From positions 1 through 49,710 of the forward strand of contig NZ_LZSY01000160.1 in NCBI RefSeq assembly GCF_001665625.1: a stretch of 49,710 nucleotides of DNA. Direction: 5' to 3'. A model generated the notes under the pieces. That model was not told where the DNA came from. It made no database searches and saw only the letters and a list, made by a program, of their open reading frames with translations. Both the position numbers and the translations under genes were made by a program. Position 1 is the first letter of the stretch; every line of letters begins with the position of its first letter. Source of the DNA: Mycolicibacterium peregrinum. Lineage in GTDB: Bacteria > Actinomycetota > Actinomycetes > Mycobacteriales > Mycobacteriaceae. Of the stretch, positions 8,747 through 17,070 are shown in pieces.

Positions 8747-8759
8747 AACACCATTGTGA
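8743..8759. promoter_or_regulatory. candidate SufR operator
   Basis: TCACAA-CACCA-TTGTGA is a perfect 6-5-6 palindrome covering the sufR GTG codon. On the minus strand a CACAAT element, 6 nt before the GTG, could be a weak -10 of a leaderless start, so a bound dimer would block the promoter. The 5-nt spacer agrees with what I recall for the mycobacterial SufR site. It is the only strong dyad seen between sufR and mptB. Confidence 0.7.
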
Positions 8760-8844
8760 CGGAATTCCGCTCAGGGATCCACCAAGGGCACCCTTACGTG
8801 ACCTGGGCCACCGTTGCCCGGCGAAGAGCGCCGCGGCCGACGGT

Positions 8845-8856
8845 TACGCTGCCCTG
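8845..8856 (+). promoter_or_regulatory. -10 box of a leaderless mptB promoter
   Basis: TACGCT (TANNNT type) ends 6 nt before the mptB ATG and there is no Shine-Dalgarno, so the transcript likely starts at the ATG. No convincing -35 is present. Confidence 0.5.
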
Positions 8857-10560
8857 ATGGCAAGCCGCCTGTCGACCTTCAGCACATCAATCGCCCGGTG
8901 GCACGGCGACGAACGCACAGTCGGATCCCCACTCAACCCCGCCGAGGTCGTCGCGCTGCGTCGTACCCGGCTTTTCGGTGCCACCGGCACCGTACTGATG
9001 GCGATCGGCGCCCTCGGTGCCGGCGCCCGTCCCGTCGTGCAGGATCCGACGTTCGGCGTGCGGCTGCTCAACCTGCCGTCCCGCATCCAGACCGTGTCTC
9101 TCACCATGACCACCACCGGTGCGGTGATGATGGCGCTGGCCTGGCTGATGCTCGGACGCTTCGCTCTGGGCCCCCGCCGGATGTCACGCAGCCAGCTCGA
9201 CCGCACCCTGTTGCTGTGGGCCATCCCGCTGCTGATCGCACCCCCGATGTACAGCAAGGACGTCTACTCCTACCTGGCCCAGAGTGAGATCGGGTACATC
9301 GGCCTCAACCCCTATCAGGTCGGCCCGGCGACCGGTCTCGGCCTCGATCACGTGTTCACGTTGTCGGTACCCAGTCTGTGGCGCGAGACCCCGGCCCCGT
9401 ACGGACCGCTGTTCCTGTGGATCGGCGAGAGCATCTCCGCCTTGACCGGTGAGAACATCGTCGCCGCCGTGCTGTGTCACCGCGCCGTGGTGCTGCTTGG
9501 TGTCGGGCTCATCGTGTGGGCGACGCCCCGGTTGGCCCGGCGCTGCGGCGTCGCCGAGGTCAGCGCACTGTGGCTCGGCGCATGCAATCCCCTGCTCTTC
9601 ATGCATCTGGTGGCCGGTATCCACAACGAGGCGCTGATGCTCGGCCTGATGCTGGCCGGGACCGAGTTCGCGCTGCGGGGCATCGGAGCCGCCAGGTCGG
9701 CGACATCGGGATCAGTCGCCGCTCCAATAATTCCCCGGCCGCTGACCTGGCCACACTCACGCGAGGACTGGGACCGCTGGTATCCCGCGGGGATGCTGCT
9801 GTTCGGCACCGTCCTCATCACACTGTCCTCGCAGGTCAAGCTGCCGTCGTTGCTCGCACTCGGGTTCGTCGCGATGGCCCTGGCTTGGCGCCTGGGCGGC
9901 ACGATCAAGGCGTTCTTCGTGGCCAGTGTCCCGCTCGGCGTGATCTCGCTGGCCGTGATGGGCCTGATCGGCTGGGCCAGCGGGCTCGGCTTCGGCTGGC
10001 TGTCCACCCTCGGCACCGCCAACGTGGTGCGCAGCTGGATGTCGCCGCCGACCCTGCTGGCATTGGGCACCGGTCAGGTCGGCATCCTGCTGGGGCTCGG
10101 CGACCACACCACCGCAGTGCTCGCCCTGACCCGCGCCATCGGCGTCTTCCTGATCGCAATCCTGGTCAGCTGGCTGTTGTTGGCCGTGATGCGCGGCCGG
10201 CTGCACCCCGTGGGTGGATTGGGCGTCGCCTTGGGCGGAACCATCCTGCTGTTCCCGGTGGTGCAGCCGTGGTACCTGCTGTGGGCGGTGATCCCGCTGG
10301 CCGCGTGGGCCACCCGGCCCGGTTTCCGTGGGTCCACGATCGCCATAACCCTGGTCGTCGGGATCTTCGGTCCGACGGCCAACGGCGACCGGTTCACGTT
10401 GTTCCAGATCGTGATGGCCACGCTGGCCAGCACGTTGATCGTGCTGATCCTGATCGGCATAACCTGGCGCCGGCTGCCGTGGCGCGCGTCACGCCAGACC
10501 GACACGGACGCACCGCCGACACCTACACAATCCCCCGACGCCTACGCTGAATCCCCGTGA
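8857..10560 (+). CDS. mptB: MptB, polyprenol-phosphate-mannose alpha-(1->6)-mannosyltransferase
   Basis: The 567-residue integral membrane protein has about 12 or more hydrophobic segments, as expected for a GT-C glycosyltransferase. The early loop YSKDVYSYLAQSEIGYIG plus NPYQVGP is the recognisable MptA/MptB signature and contains the conserved acidic residue. Family knowledge: MptB uses polyprenyl-phosphomannose to start the alpha-1,6-mannan core of lipomannan and lipoarabinomannan on the outer face of the membrane. The place beside sufR and before a two-gene ABC transporter fits the mycobacterial order (Rv1459c). Its stop overlaps the next gene by 4 nt. Confidence 0.9.
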   Translation: MASRLSTFSTSIARWHGDERTVGSPLNPAEVVALRRTRLFGATGTVLMAIGALGAGARPVVQDPTFGVRLLNLPSRIQTVSLTMTTTGAVMMALAWLMLGRFALGPRRMSRSQLDRTLLLWAIPLLIAPPMYSKDVYSYLAQSEIGYIGLNPYQVGPATGLGLDHVFTLSVPSLWRETPAPYGPLFLWIGESISALTGENIVAAVLCHRAVVLLGVGLIVWATPRLARRCGVAEVSALWLGACNPLLFMHLVAGIHNEALMLGLMLAGTEFALRGIGAARSATSGSVAAPIIPRPLTWPHSREDWDRWYPAGMLLFGTVLITLSSQVKLPSLLALGFVAMALAWRLGGTIKAFFVASVPLGVISLAVMGLIGWASGLGFGWLSTLGTANVVRSWMSPPTLLALGTGQVGILLGLGDHTTAVLALTRAIGVFLIAILVSWLLLAVMRGRLHPVGGLGVALGGTILLFPVVQPWYLLWAVIPLAAWATRPGFRGSTIAITLVVGIFGPTANGDRFTLFQIVMATLASTLIVLILIGITWRRLPWRASRQTDTDAPPTPTQSPDAYAESP

Positions 10561-11489
10561 CCTCGCGTTCTGATCAACCGGTGCTGCTCCGCGGCGTCAG
10601 CAAGCGCTACGGCGCGACGACGGCGGTGTCCAATTTGGACCTCGAAGTGCAGCGCGCCGAGGTGCTGGCTCTGCTCGGACCCAACGGCGCAGGCAAGACC
10701 ACCACCGTCGAGATGTGCGAGGGATTCATCCGCCCGGACGACGGCCGAGTTGAGATCCTCGGGTTGGACCCCGTTGCCGACAACGCCCAACTCCGTGAGC
10801 GGATCGGCGTGATGCTGCAGGGCGGCGGCGGGTACCCCGCTGCGAAAGCGGGCGAAATGCTCGATCTCGTGGCCTCCTACGCTGCCGACCCTCTCGATCC
10901 GGCCTGGTTGATGGACACCCTCGGCCTGACCGAATCCGCCCGCACCACCTACCGGCGACTGTCGGGCGGCCAGCAACAGCGCCTGGCGTTGGCCTGCGCC
11001 GTGGTGGGTCGCCCCGAGCTGGTATTCCTCGACGAGCCGACCGCAGGAATGGACGCCCACGCCCGAATCGTGGTGTGGGAGTTGATCGATGCGCTGCGCC
11101 GGGACGGCGTGACGGTCGTGCTGACCACCCATCACCTCGCCGAGGCCGAGGAACTCGCGGATCGGATCGTGATCATCGATCACGGCGTGGCGGTCGCCAC
11201 CGGCACACCCGCCGAGCTGACCCACAGCGGCGCCGAGAACCAGCTGCGTTTCAGTGCGCCGCGCAAGCTCGACCTGTCCCTGCTCTCCGCGGCCCTGCCG
11301 GAGAAATACAAGGCCACGGAGACGGCACCCGGCGAGTACCTGGTCGAGGGGCACATCGACCCGCAGGTGTTGGCCACCGTCACGGCGTGGTGCGCCCGAC
11401 TCAACGTGCTGGCCACCGACATGCGGGTGGAGCAGCGCAGTCTCGAAGATGTATTCCTCGACCTCACAGGACGGGAGCTGCGGTCATGA
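10557..11489 (+). CDS. ABC-2 type exporter, ATP-binding protein
   Basis: The 310-residue ATPase has Walker A GPNGAGKTT, Q-loop MLQGGGGYP, signature LSGGQQQRLAL, Walker B VFLDEPTAGMD and switch histidine TTHHLAEAE, followed by a roughly 90-residue C-terminal extension usual in drug/polymer exporters. The start is GTG overlapping mptB (GTGA). It pairs with the permease that follows. The position matches Rv1458c, and the substrate is unknown. Linkage to mptB hints at cell-envelope export (inference). Confidence 0.92.
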   Translation: MTSRSDQPVLLRGVSKRYGATTAVSNLDLEVQRAEVLALLGPNGAGKTTTVEMCEGFIRPDDGRVEILGLDPVADNAQLRERIGVMLQGGGGYPAAKAGEMLDLVASYAADPLDPAWLMDTLGLTESARTTYRRLSGGQQQRLALACAVVGRPELVFLDEPTAGMDAHARIVVWELIDALRRDGVTVVLTTHHLAEAEELADRIVIIDHGVAVATGTPAELTHSGAENQLRFSAPRKLDLSLLSAALPEKYKATETAPGEYLVEGHIDPQVLATVTAWCARLNVLATDMRVEQRSLEDVFLDLTGRELRS

Positions 11490-12268
11490 CGAGCGCTCCG
11501 AACCGGTTCGCCCCGGGCACCTTCTCCCCCGATCCCCGTCCGGCCAAGGTGCCGGCGATGCTCGCCGCGCAGTACCAGCTGGAACTGAAGCTGCTGCTGC
11601 GCAACGGTGAACAGCTGCTGTTGACCATGTTCATCCCGATCACGCTGCTGGTCGGGATGACGCTGCTGCCCCTTGGCTCGTTCGGCGACGACCGGGCCGG
11701 GACCTTCACCCCGGCGATCATGGCGCTGGCCCTGATCTCCACGGCATTCACCGGGCAGGCCATCGCGGTGGCCTTCGACCGTCGCTACGGCGCCCTGAAA
11801 CGGCTGGGCGCGACCGCGCTTCCGGTGTGGGGAATCATCGCGGGCAAGTCACTGGCGGTCGTCACCGTCGTGTTCTTGCAGGCAATCTTGTTGGGCGCCA
11901 TCGGTTTTGCGCTGGGTTGGCGGCCTTGGCCGCTGGGGTTGGCGCTCGGTGCGGTGATCATCGCGCTGGGCACGGCCACCTTCGCCGCGCTGGGGTTGCT
12001 GCTCGGCGGCACCCTCAAGGCCGAGATCGTGCTGGCGCTGGCGAACCTGCTGTGGTTCGTGTTCGCCGGTCTGGGCGCGCTGACCCTCGAAGGTGGCCCC
12101 GTGCCGTCGGCCCTGCGCTGGGCGGCCCGGCTGACACCGTCGGGAGCCCTCACCGAGTCCCTGACCCAGGCGATGACACTGTCGATGGACTGGTTCGGCG
12201 TGGCCGTGCTGGTGGTCTGGGGTGCCGTCGCCGCGATCTGCGCGCTGCGCTGGTTCCGCTTCACCTGA
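11486..12268 (+). CDS. ABC-2 type exporter, membrane permease
   Basis: The 260-residue permease has about six transmembrane helices after a roughly 40-residue cytosolic N-terminus, typical of the ABC-2 fold. The ATG overlaps the ATPase stop (ATGA), and the frame upstream of it is shadow sequence. The late ARLTPSGALTESL segment is the usual ABC-2 pattern before the last helix. It forms a half-transporter pair with the preceding ATPase (Rv1457c-like position). The substrate cannot be told from the sequence. Confidence 0.9.
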   Translation: MTSAPNRFAPGTFSPDPRPAKVPAMLAAQYQLELKLLLRNGEQLLLTMFIPITLLVGMTLLPLGSFGDDRAGTFTPAIMALALISTAFTGQAIAVAFDRRYGALKRLGATALPVWGIIAGKSLAVVTVVFLQAILLGAIGFALGWRPWPLGLALGAVIIALGTATFAALGLLLGGTLKAEIVLALANLLWFVFAGLGALTLEGGPVPSALRWAARLTPSGALTESLTQAMTLSMDWFGVAVLVVWGAVAAICALRWFRFT

Positions 12269-12282
12269 TCCACACCGGCCCT

Positions 12283-12320
12283 ACTACGGGTTGTAGTTCC
12301 TGATCAACTACGATCAGGCC
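12283..12320 (+). promoter_or_regulatory. ctaA promoter with overlapping dyads
   Basis: TACGAT (12309-12314) ends 6 nt before the ctaA GTG, suggesting a leaderless promoter. Around it are three overlapping inverted repeats: ACTAC-N5-GTAGT (12283-12297), GTAGTT-N7-AACTAC (12293-12311), and CCTGATC-N6-GATCAGG (12299-12318). Such a cluster over a -10 box suggests repressor binding. The regulator is not known from this window. Confidence 0.55.
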
Positions 12321-13268
12321 GTGCCCGGCGGAACAGCTTTCCAGCGACTGGTCGACCTGCTGCCCCTGCCAAGTCTCCGGGTCCAGCGCCTGATCGCATT
12401 CCTGGTGATCCTCACCCAGGGCGGCATCTCGGTCACCGGGGCGATCGTGCGCGTCACCGCGTCCGGCCTGGGCTGCCCCACCTGGCCCCAGTGCTTCCCG
12501 GGCAGCTTCACCCCCGTCCCGCACGCCGAGGTCGCCGTCGTGCATCAGGTGGTCGAGTTCGGCAACCGGATGATCACCTTCCTGGTGGTGCTGACCGCCA
12601 TTGCGGCCGTCGTGGCCGTGACCCGGGCCCGTCGCCGCCGAGAGGTGCTGATCTACGCCTGGCTGATGCCGGCCTCCACCGTGGTCCAGGCCATCATCGG
12701 CGGCATCACGGTGCGGACCGGCCTGTTGTGGTGGACCGTGGCCATCCACCTGCTCGCATCCATGGCAATGGTGTGGCTCGCGGTGCTGCTGTTCGTCAAG
12801 ATCGGTCAATCCGACGACGGCGCGCCCACCGCGACCGTGCCGAAACCGTTGCGGCAGTTGACGGTCCTGAGTGCAATCGTCCTGGCCGCCGTCCTGGTGA
12901 CCGGCACGCTGGTGACGGGCGCCGGTCCGCATGCCGGGGACAAGAGCCTCGACCGCGTGGTGCCGCGACTTGAGGTCGAGATCACCACGTTGGTGCACAT
13001 GCATTCGTCGCTGCTGGTCGCGTACCTGTCCCTGATCGTCGCGCTGGGATTCGGCCTCACCGCGGTGCGCGCCTCTCGACCGGTCATGATCCGGCTCGCC
13101 GTCCTGGTCGTGCTGGTGTGCGCACAGGGGCTCGTCGGGATCGTGCAGTTCTATACCGGCGTTCCCGCCGTCCTGGTCGCCGTCCACGTCGCCGGTGCGG
13201 CCACCTGTACCGCGGCCACCGCGGCGCTGTGGGCCTCGATGCGGGAGCGGGTCCCGGCCGGCACCTAG
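12321..13268 (+). CDS. ctaA: CtaA/COX15-type heme A synthase
   Basis: The 315-residue, roughly eight-helix membrane protein oxidises the methyl group of heme O to make heme A for cytochrome aa3 oxidase. The N-terminal loop RVTASGLGCPTWPQCFPG has the family's cysteine pair. The following VVHQVVEFGNRM and later VHMHSSLL and VHVAGA helices supply the heme-ligand histidines. The start is GTG with no Shine-Dalgarno and a -10 box close by. It works downstream of CtaB, encoded at about 17-18 kb. Confidence 0.9.
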   Translation: MPGGTAFQRLVDLLPLPSLRVQRLIAFLVILTQGGISVTGAIVRVTASGLGCPTWPQCFPGSFTPVPHAEVAVVHQVVEFGNRMITFLVVLTAIAAVVAVTRARRRREVLIYAWLMPASTVVQAIIGGITVRTGLLWWTVAIHLLASMAMVWLAVLLFVKIGQSDDGAPTATVPKPLRQLTVLSAIVLAAVLVTGTLVTGAGPHAGDKSLDRVVPRLEVEITTLVHMHSSLLVAYLSLIVALGFGLTAVRASRPVMIRLAVLVVLVCAQGLVGIVQFYTGVPAVLVAVHVAGAATCTAATAALWASMRERVPAGT

Positions 13269-13284
13269 TCCGGTCCCGCCCGCC

Positions 13285-14088
13285 TCAGTGGCTCCACCCG
13301 GCGGCGCTCTGTGCGTCGAAGGTCGCGTCGATCCGATCGAATCTGCGGCGGATCGACGTTCGTGACGCCTCGTGCGTCAGCACATACAGCCGGTCGGCAA
13401 GGACCGCCTCGGCGGTGAGCCGGGCAACCTCGTCGACGTCGAGAACGTCGTTGCCGGCGATGAGTTGGTCCTCGACCGCCTCTCCGCGGGCTCGCGCCGA
13501 GGTGGCAAGAAGGTTGGTGCCAACCATCATCGGGCACAACACCGAAACCCCGATGCCGTCGTTGCCGACCTCGCGGGCGAGCACCTCAGCCAGTGCGACC
13601 ACACCGTATTTGGCCACGCAGTACGCGCCGAGGCCGACGTTGGGGACCAGCCCGGCGAAAGACGCGGTGAACAGCAGATGCCCGCCCTGGCCCTGCTCGA
13701 TGAGGCGGGGCAGAAACGCCTCGACGCCGTGAATCGGCCCCCACAGGTCGACGTCAAGGACGAAATGCCAGTCGTCGTGGGTCATCTGGGCGACCGGGCC
13801 GTCGACAGCCACGCCGGCGTTGTTGAACACCACGTGCACGGCGCCGAGCAGCCCGAAGGCCTCGTCGGCGAGGTGGGTGACCTGTTCGAGCTCGCGGACA
13901 TCGCACGGCACGCCGTGTGCGTCGTGCCCCTCGGACCGCAATTGTGCGACGGCTCGGTCGAGCGCCGCCGCATCGTGGTCGGCAAGCACAACCCGGGCGC
14001 CCCGCGCGGCGAACTGACGCGCCGTCGCCAGGCCGATGCCGCTGGCGCCGCCGGTGACCACGGCGCCCCGTCCTTCAAAGGTGTCCAT
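13285..14088 (-). CDS. short-chain dehydrogenase/reductase (SDR)
   Basis: The 267-residue classical SDR binds NAD(P) through TGGASGIG near residue 13 and NNAG near residue 90, and has a catalytic Ser...Tyr-x3-Lys (YCVAK). An acidic residue after beta-2 (LADHD) favours NAD over NADP. The substrate is unknown. TAGAGT (minus strand, 14096-14101) is 7 nt before the ATG, so the gene may be leaderless. It converges on ctaA with only 16 nt between, and lies downstream of the ATP-grasp gene. Confidence 0.88.
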   Translation of the reverse strand: MDTFEGRGAVVTGGASGIGLATARQFAARGARVVLADHDAAALDRAVAQLRSEGHDAHGVPCDVRELEQVTHLADEAFGLLGAVHVVFNNAGVAVDGPVAQMTHDDWHFVLDVDLWGPIHGVEAFLPRLIEQGQGGHLLFTASFAGLVPNVGLGAYCVAKYGVVALAEVLAREVGNDGIGVSVLCPMMVGTNLLATSARARGEAVEDQLIAGNDVLDVDEVARLTAEAVLADRLYVLTHEASRTSIRRRFDRIDATFDAQSAAGWSH

Positions 14089-14123
14089 CGGGCCGACTCT
14101 AGGGCGGCCAGGTCATGTGGAGG

Positions 14124-15062
14124 TCAGAAACCGCGGTGCGACAAGGGGCCCAGGCCGAGCCGTTCGAGCGCGCCCTCCACACCGACGGCGAACCGCCGCT
14201 CGGCGTCTTCCCGATCGACCTGATCGAGCTGCCGGAAACCCAGCCCTGGCTCGACCAGCTCCAGCTCCAACACGCGAGGATCGTCCGGGCCGCCGATCAC
14301 GTCGACACGGGCGTAAACCAACTCCTCGGGCTGAAGGTAGAACGACCGGATCACCGCGTCGATCGCCAGGCGCCCGACCCGCCACACCTCGTCGTCAGGA
14401 TCGGCCGGCGACAGCGACTCGTGCGCGTAGGTCCCGGTCTCCTCGAACTCGGGTGACTGTCCGGGCGGAGGCAGCATCGGTCCCTTGATGAACGCGTGGG
14501 ACTCCTTGCCGCCAAGGAACACCAGTGCGGTCTCTCCTTCGGCGATCCGGTGGTCGTACGGTTGCACCAACACGGCGCGACCCGTGGCGTGCAGTGCCGC
14601 CGCGTGGGCCAGAGCCTCGGAAGTGTCGACGAATCGTTGCGCCCCGCGCGAGCCCGCACCGACCGCGGGCTTCACCACCACTTCACCGTCGGGCACGATG
14701 ACCTGTTCACCGACCGCGAAGTATCCGGTCGGTACCACCGGAATCCCCATGTTGTGCAGATCGTCGAGGTAGCGCTTGTCGGTATTCCACGCCACGACTC
14801 CCGGCGGGTTGATCAGGTGACGCACCGAGCGCGTCCATGACAGGAACTCCTCGAGACGCTCGGCGTAGTCCCAGGTGGCCCGCAGGATCACCACGTCGGC
14901 GTCGAGGGTGGCCGGGTCGTCCCACGGCAGCCAGCGGGCATGCAGACCGCGGTTGCGCAGCGCCGTCACCAGGCCGGCGTCGTCGCCGTCCCCGTCTGGC
15001 AGTGCCGCGCAGCCGGCCAACACGATGCGGGGATGGAACACATCCGGACGGGCGAGCTTCAC
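14124..15062 (-). CDS. ATP-grasp family ligase, substrate unknown
   Basis: The 312-residue protein has the order of RimK/DcsG-like ATP-grasp enzymes: VVILRATWDYAERLEEFLSW, INPPGVVAWNTDKRYL, ATP-binding EVVVKPAVGAGSRGAQRF, VQPYD, then a C-terminal YARVDV...LELELVEPGLGF with the Mg-binding Glu residues. The closest named relatives I can recall are cycloserine-pathway-type cyclo-ligases, but no biosynthetic partners are nearby. The start is GTG. TATCAT on the minus strand ends 7 nt upstream, giving a good leaderless promoter. It is divergent from qor. Confidence 0.85.
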   Translation of the reverse strand: MKLARPDVFHPRIVLAGCAALPDGDGDDAGLVTALRNRGLHARWLPWDDPATLDADVVILRATWDYAERLEEFLSWTRSVRHLINPPGVVAWNTDKRYLDDLHNMGIPVVPTGYFAVGEQVIVPDGEVVVKPAVGAGSRGAQRFVDTSEALAHAAALHATGRAVLVQPYDHRIAEGETALVFLGGKESHAFIKGPMLPPPGQSPEFEETGTYAHESLSPADPDDEVWRVGRLAIDAVIRSFYLQPEELVYARVDVIGGPDDPRVLELELVEPGLGFRQLDQVDREDAERRFAVGVEGALERLGLGPLSHRGF

Positions 15063-15094
15063 CCCCGCGATGATAGGTGTGGATGATGGATGGC
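15063..15094. promoter_or_regulatory. very compact divergent promoter pair (ATP-grasp / qor)
   Basis: Only 20 nt separate the two start codons. On the minus strand, TATCAT then 7 nt leads into the ATP-grasp GTG. On the plus strand, GATGAT boxes precede both the ATG at 15083 and the GTG at 15095. The two promoters must overlap, so transcription is probably mutually exclusive. Confidence 0.45.
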
Positions 15095-16069
15095 GTGTAT
15101 GCCATCGAAGTTGCCGAGACCGGCGGACCCGAAGTCCTGAGCTACGTCGAACGGCCCGAGCCCGCCCCGGGACCCGGCGAGGTCCTGATCAAGGCCGAGG
15201 CCATCGGCGTCAACTTCATCGACACCTACTTCCGATCCGGGTTGTATCCGCGTGACCTGCCCTTCGTCGTCGGGTCCGAAGTCTGCGGCACGGTCGCCGC
15301 CGTCGGCGACGACGTGGCCGCGCTGGCTGTCGGTGACCGCGTGGTCACCGCCAATGCGATCGGCGCCTACGCCGACTTCTGTATTGCCCCAGCTGATTTC
15401 GTCGCGTATGTGCCTGAAGGGGTGGCTCCCGACGCAATCGCCTCGGCTCTGCTGAAGGGCATGACCGCGCACTACCTGATCAAGTCCACCTATCCGGTGC
15501 AGCCGAACGACACGGTGCTGGTGCATGCCGGGGCAGGCGGCGTCGGCCTGATCCTCACCCAGTGGGCCACCAGCATCGGCACCCGGGTGATCACGACCGC
15601 CTCGACTCCGGAGAAGGCCGAACTGTCCCGGCAGGCCGGCGCGATCGAGGTCCTCGAATACCCTGAGGACCCGACCGAGTTCGGAGACAAGATCCGTGAT
15701 CTCACCGGCGGGGCGGGGGTCGCCGCCGTATATGACGGGGTCGGTGCGTCGACGTTCGACGCCAGCCTGGACAGCCTCGCGGTGCGCGGCACGCTGGCGC
15801 TGTTCGGCGCGGCCAGCGGGCCGGTGCCACCGGTGGACCCGCAACGGCTCAACGCGGCGGGCTCGGTGTTCCTGACCCGGCCGACGCTGGCCCACCATAC
15901 TCGCACGCCCGACGAATTCTCCTGGCGTGCAGGTGAATTGATCAATGCGATCGCAGACGGGTCGATCACCATCACCGTCGGCGGGCGCTACCCGCTGGCC
16001 GAGGCCGCCCGGGCCCACACCGACCTGCAGGGCCGCAAGACCGTCGGCTCGGTCGTGCTGGTCCCCTAG
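15083..16069 (+). CDS. qor: NADPH:quinone oxidoreductase, zeta-crystallin type MDR
   Basis: This roughly 328-residue zinc-independent medium-chain reductase has the QOR markers IGVNFIDTYFRSG, NADPH site VHAGAGGVGLILTQWA and YDGVG. It reduces quinones with NADPH in the cytosol. The start is uncertain: the ATG at 15083 has an AGG 5 nt upstream, while homologues begin near the GTG at 15095 (VYAIEVAETGG). Its TAG stop shares the CTAG tetramer with the convergent DUF1254 gene. The position matches Rv1454c. Confidence 0.92.
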   Translation: MMDGVYAIEVAETGGPEVLSYVERPEPAPGPGEVLIKAEAIGVNFIDTYFRSGLYPRDLPFVVGSEVCGTVAAVGDDVAALAVGDRVVTANAIGAYADFCIAPADFVAYVPEGVAPDAIASALLKGMTAHYLIKSTYPVQPNDTVLVHAGAGGVGLILTQWATSIGTRVITTASTPEKAELSRQAGAIEVLEYPEDPTEFGDKIRDLTGGAGVAAVYDGVGASTFDASLDSLAVRGTLALFGAASGPVPPVDPQRLNAAGSVFLTRPTLAHHTRTPDEFSWRAGELINAIADGSITITVGGRYPLAEAARAHTDLQGRKTVGSVVLVP

Positions 16070-17022
16070 ACCGGCTGCGCGGCGGGGAACGTCCAGGATC
16101 CGTCGAGGATCTCGGGCCTCGGCCGGTACAACCGCACGAGGTAATTCCAGCCCTCGGTGACGGGCAGCAGGTTGGCCACCGCGGCGCCTTCGTCACTGCC
16201 GCCGAACTGCACCGTGGTGGCGCCGTCGGCGTCCTTGACGGCGGTGACGTTGTTCACCGAATAGGCGTTCTGCGCATTCGACGTGAGGTAGCCGTCCTTG
16301 TTGTAGACCGTGATGGACCAGAACCCGTCGACCGGGACGTCTCTCACGGTCAGCCGGTGTACTGTGGCGCCGTCGTTCGCCGGTGGCACCACGGTGAGAT
16401 ACAGCGCATCGCGTTCCGGGTTGCCGCCCCAGGCGAACGCCGAGCCGATCAGGTGCCGCACCGGCTCCACCGCATACCTTGGACCGAACATCGATCGGGT
16501 GTCGACAAGAGTGGTCGACAGGCTGATGAGTGCGTCCCGAACTGTCTTCTGACTGGCCGGATCCCACGGCGGAATCTCGAACAATCCCGGCGCATCGTCC
16601 TGTGAGACCACGATCGCGTCCTGCAGCGCATGCACCGCGGCAAGGTCTGCGGCGTCGGCGGGATCGGCCAGGATGCGTACCGCCGCTGCCGCGTAGCGGC
16701 TATCGACGGAATCGCGACTGAACGTCAGCTCGGCAGGCGCGTAGACGACGTTGGTGGTGTAGTGGTCCTCGCTGATGATCTGCAGGGACATGAACCGGCC
16801 GGCGCACTCGGGCAGCGTGATGGTGACCGGCCCGGCATCGAGATCGAACACCGCCGCGGAGTACAGAGTGTCGCGGTTCTGCCGGATGACGATCTGATGC
16901 TCGATCGAGCTCATCTCACGGTTGTGGAAGAACTGCCCGAAACCGCCGTCGTTGACGATACTGGCGAAGTACAGGTCGGATTCGGCACGTGCGAAGTTGT
17001 CGGGACTCACCGATTCGGTCAT
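16066..17022 (-). CDS. DUF1254/DUF1214 family protein
   Basis: The 318-residue protein shows the two-part pattern of this family. An N-terminal half has QIVIRQNRDTLYSAAVFDL and ISEDHYTTNVVYAP. A C-terminal half has the DUF1214 signature GFWSITVYNKDGYLTSNAQNAYSVNN and a late NLLPVTEGWNYLVRLYRPRPEILDG. The family's biochemical role is not known. There is no signal peptide. The start was chosen at ATG 17022 (MTESVSPDNF) rather than six codons upstream, because the upstream residues are unlike the family. It ends on a CTAG shared with qor. Confidence 0.85.
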   Translation of the reverse strand: MTESVSPDNFARAESDLYFASIVNDGGFGQFFHNREMSSIEHQIVIRQNRDTLYSAAVFDLDAGPVTITLPECAGRFMSLQIISEDHYTTNVVYAPAELTFSRDSVDSRYAAAAVRILADPADAADLAAVHALQDAIVVSQDDAPGLFEIPPWDPASQKTVRDALISLSTTLVDTRSMFGPRYAVEPVRHLIGSAFAWGGNPERDALYLTVVPPANDGATVHRLTVRDVPVDGFWSITVYNKDGYLTSNAQNAYSVNNVTAVKDADGATTVQFGGSDEGAAVANLLPVTEGWNYLVRLYRPRPEILDGSWTFPAAQPV

Positions 17023-17070
17023 GCCACAACGCTGCCACACCCCGCAGGTGCGGACCGCGGGTTCGTGGAC

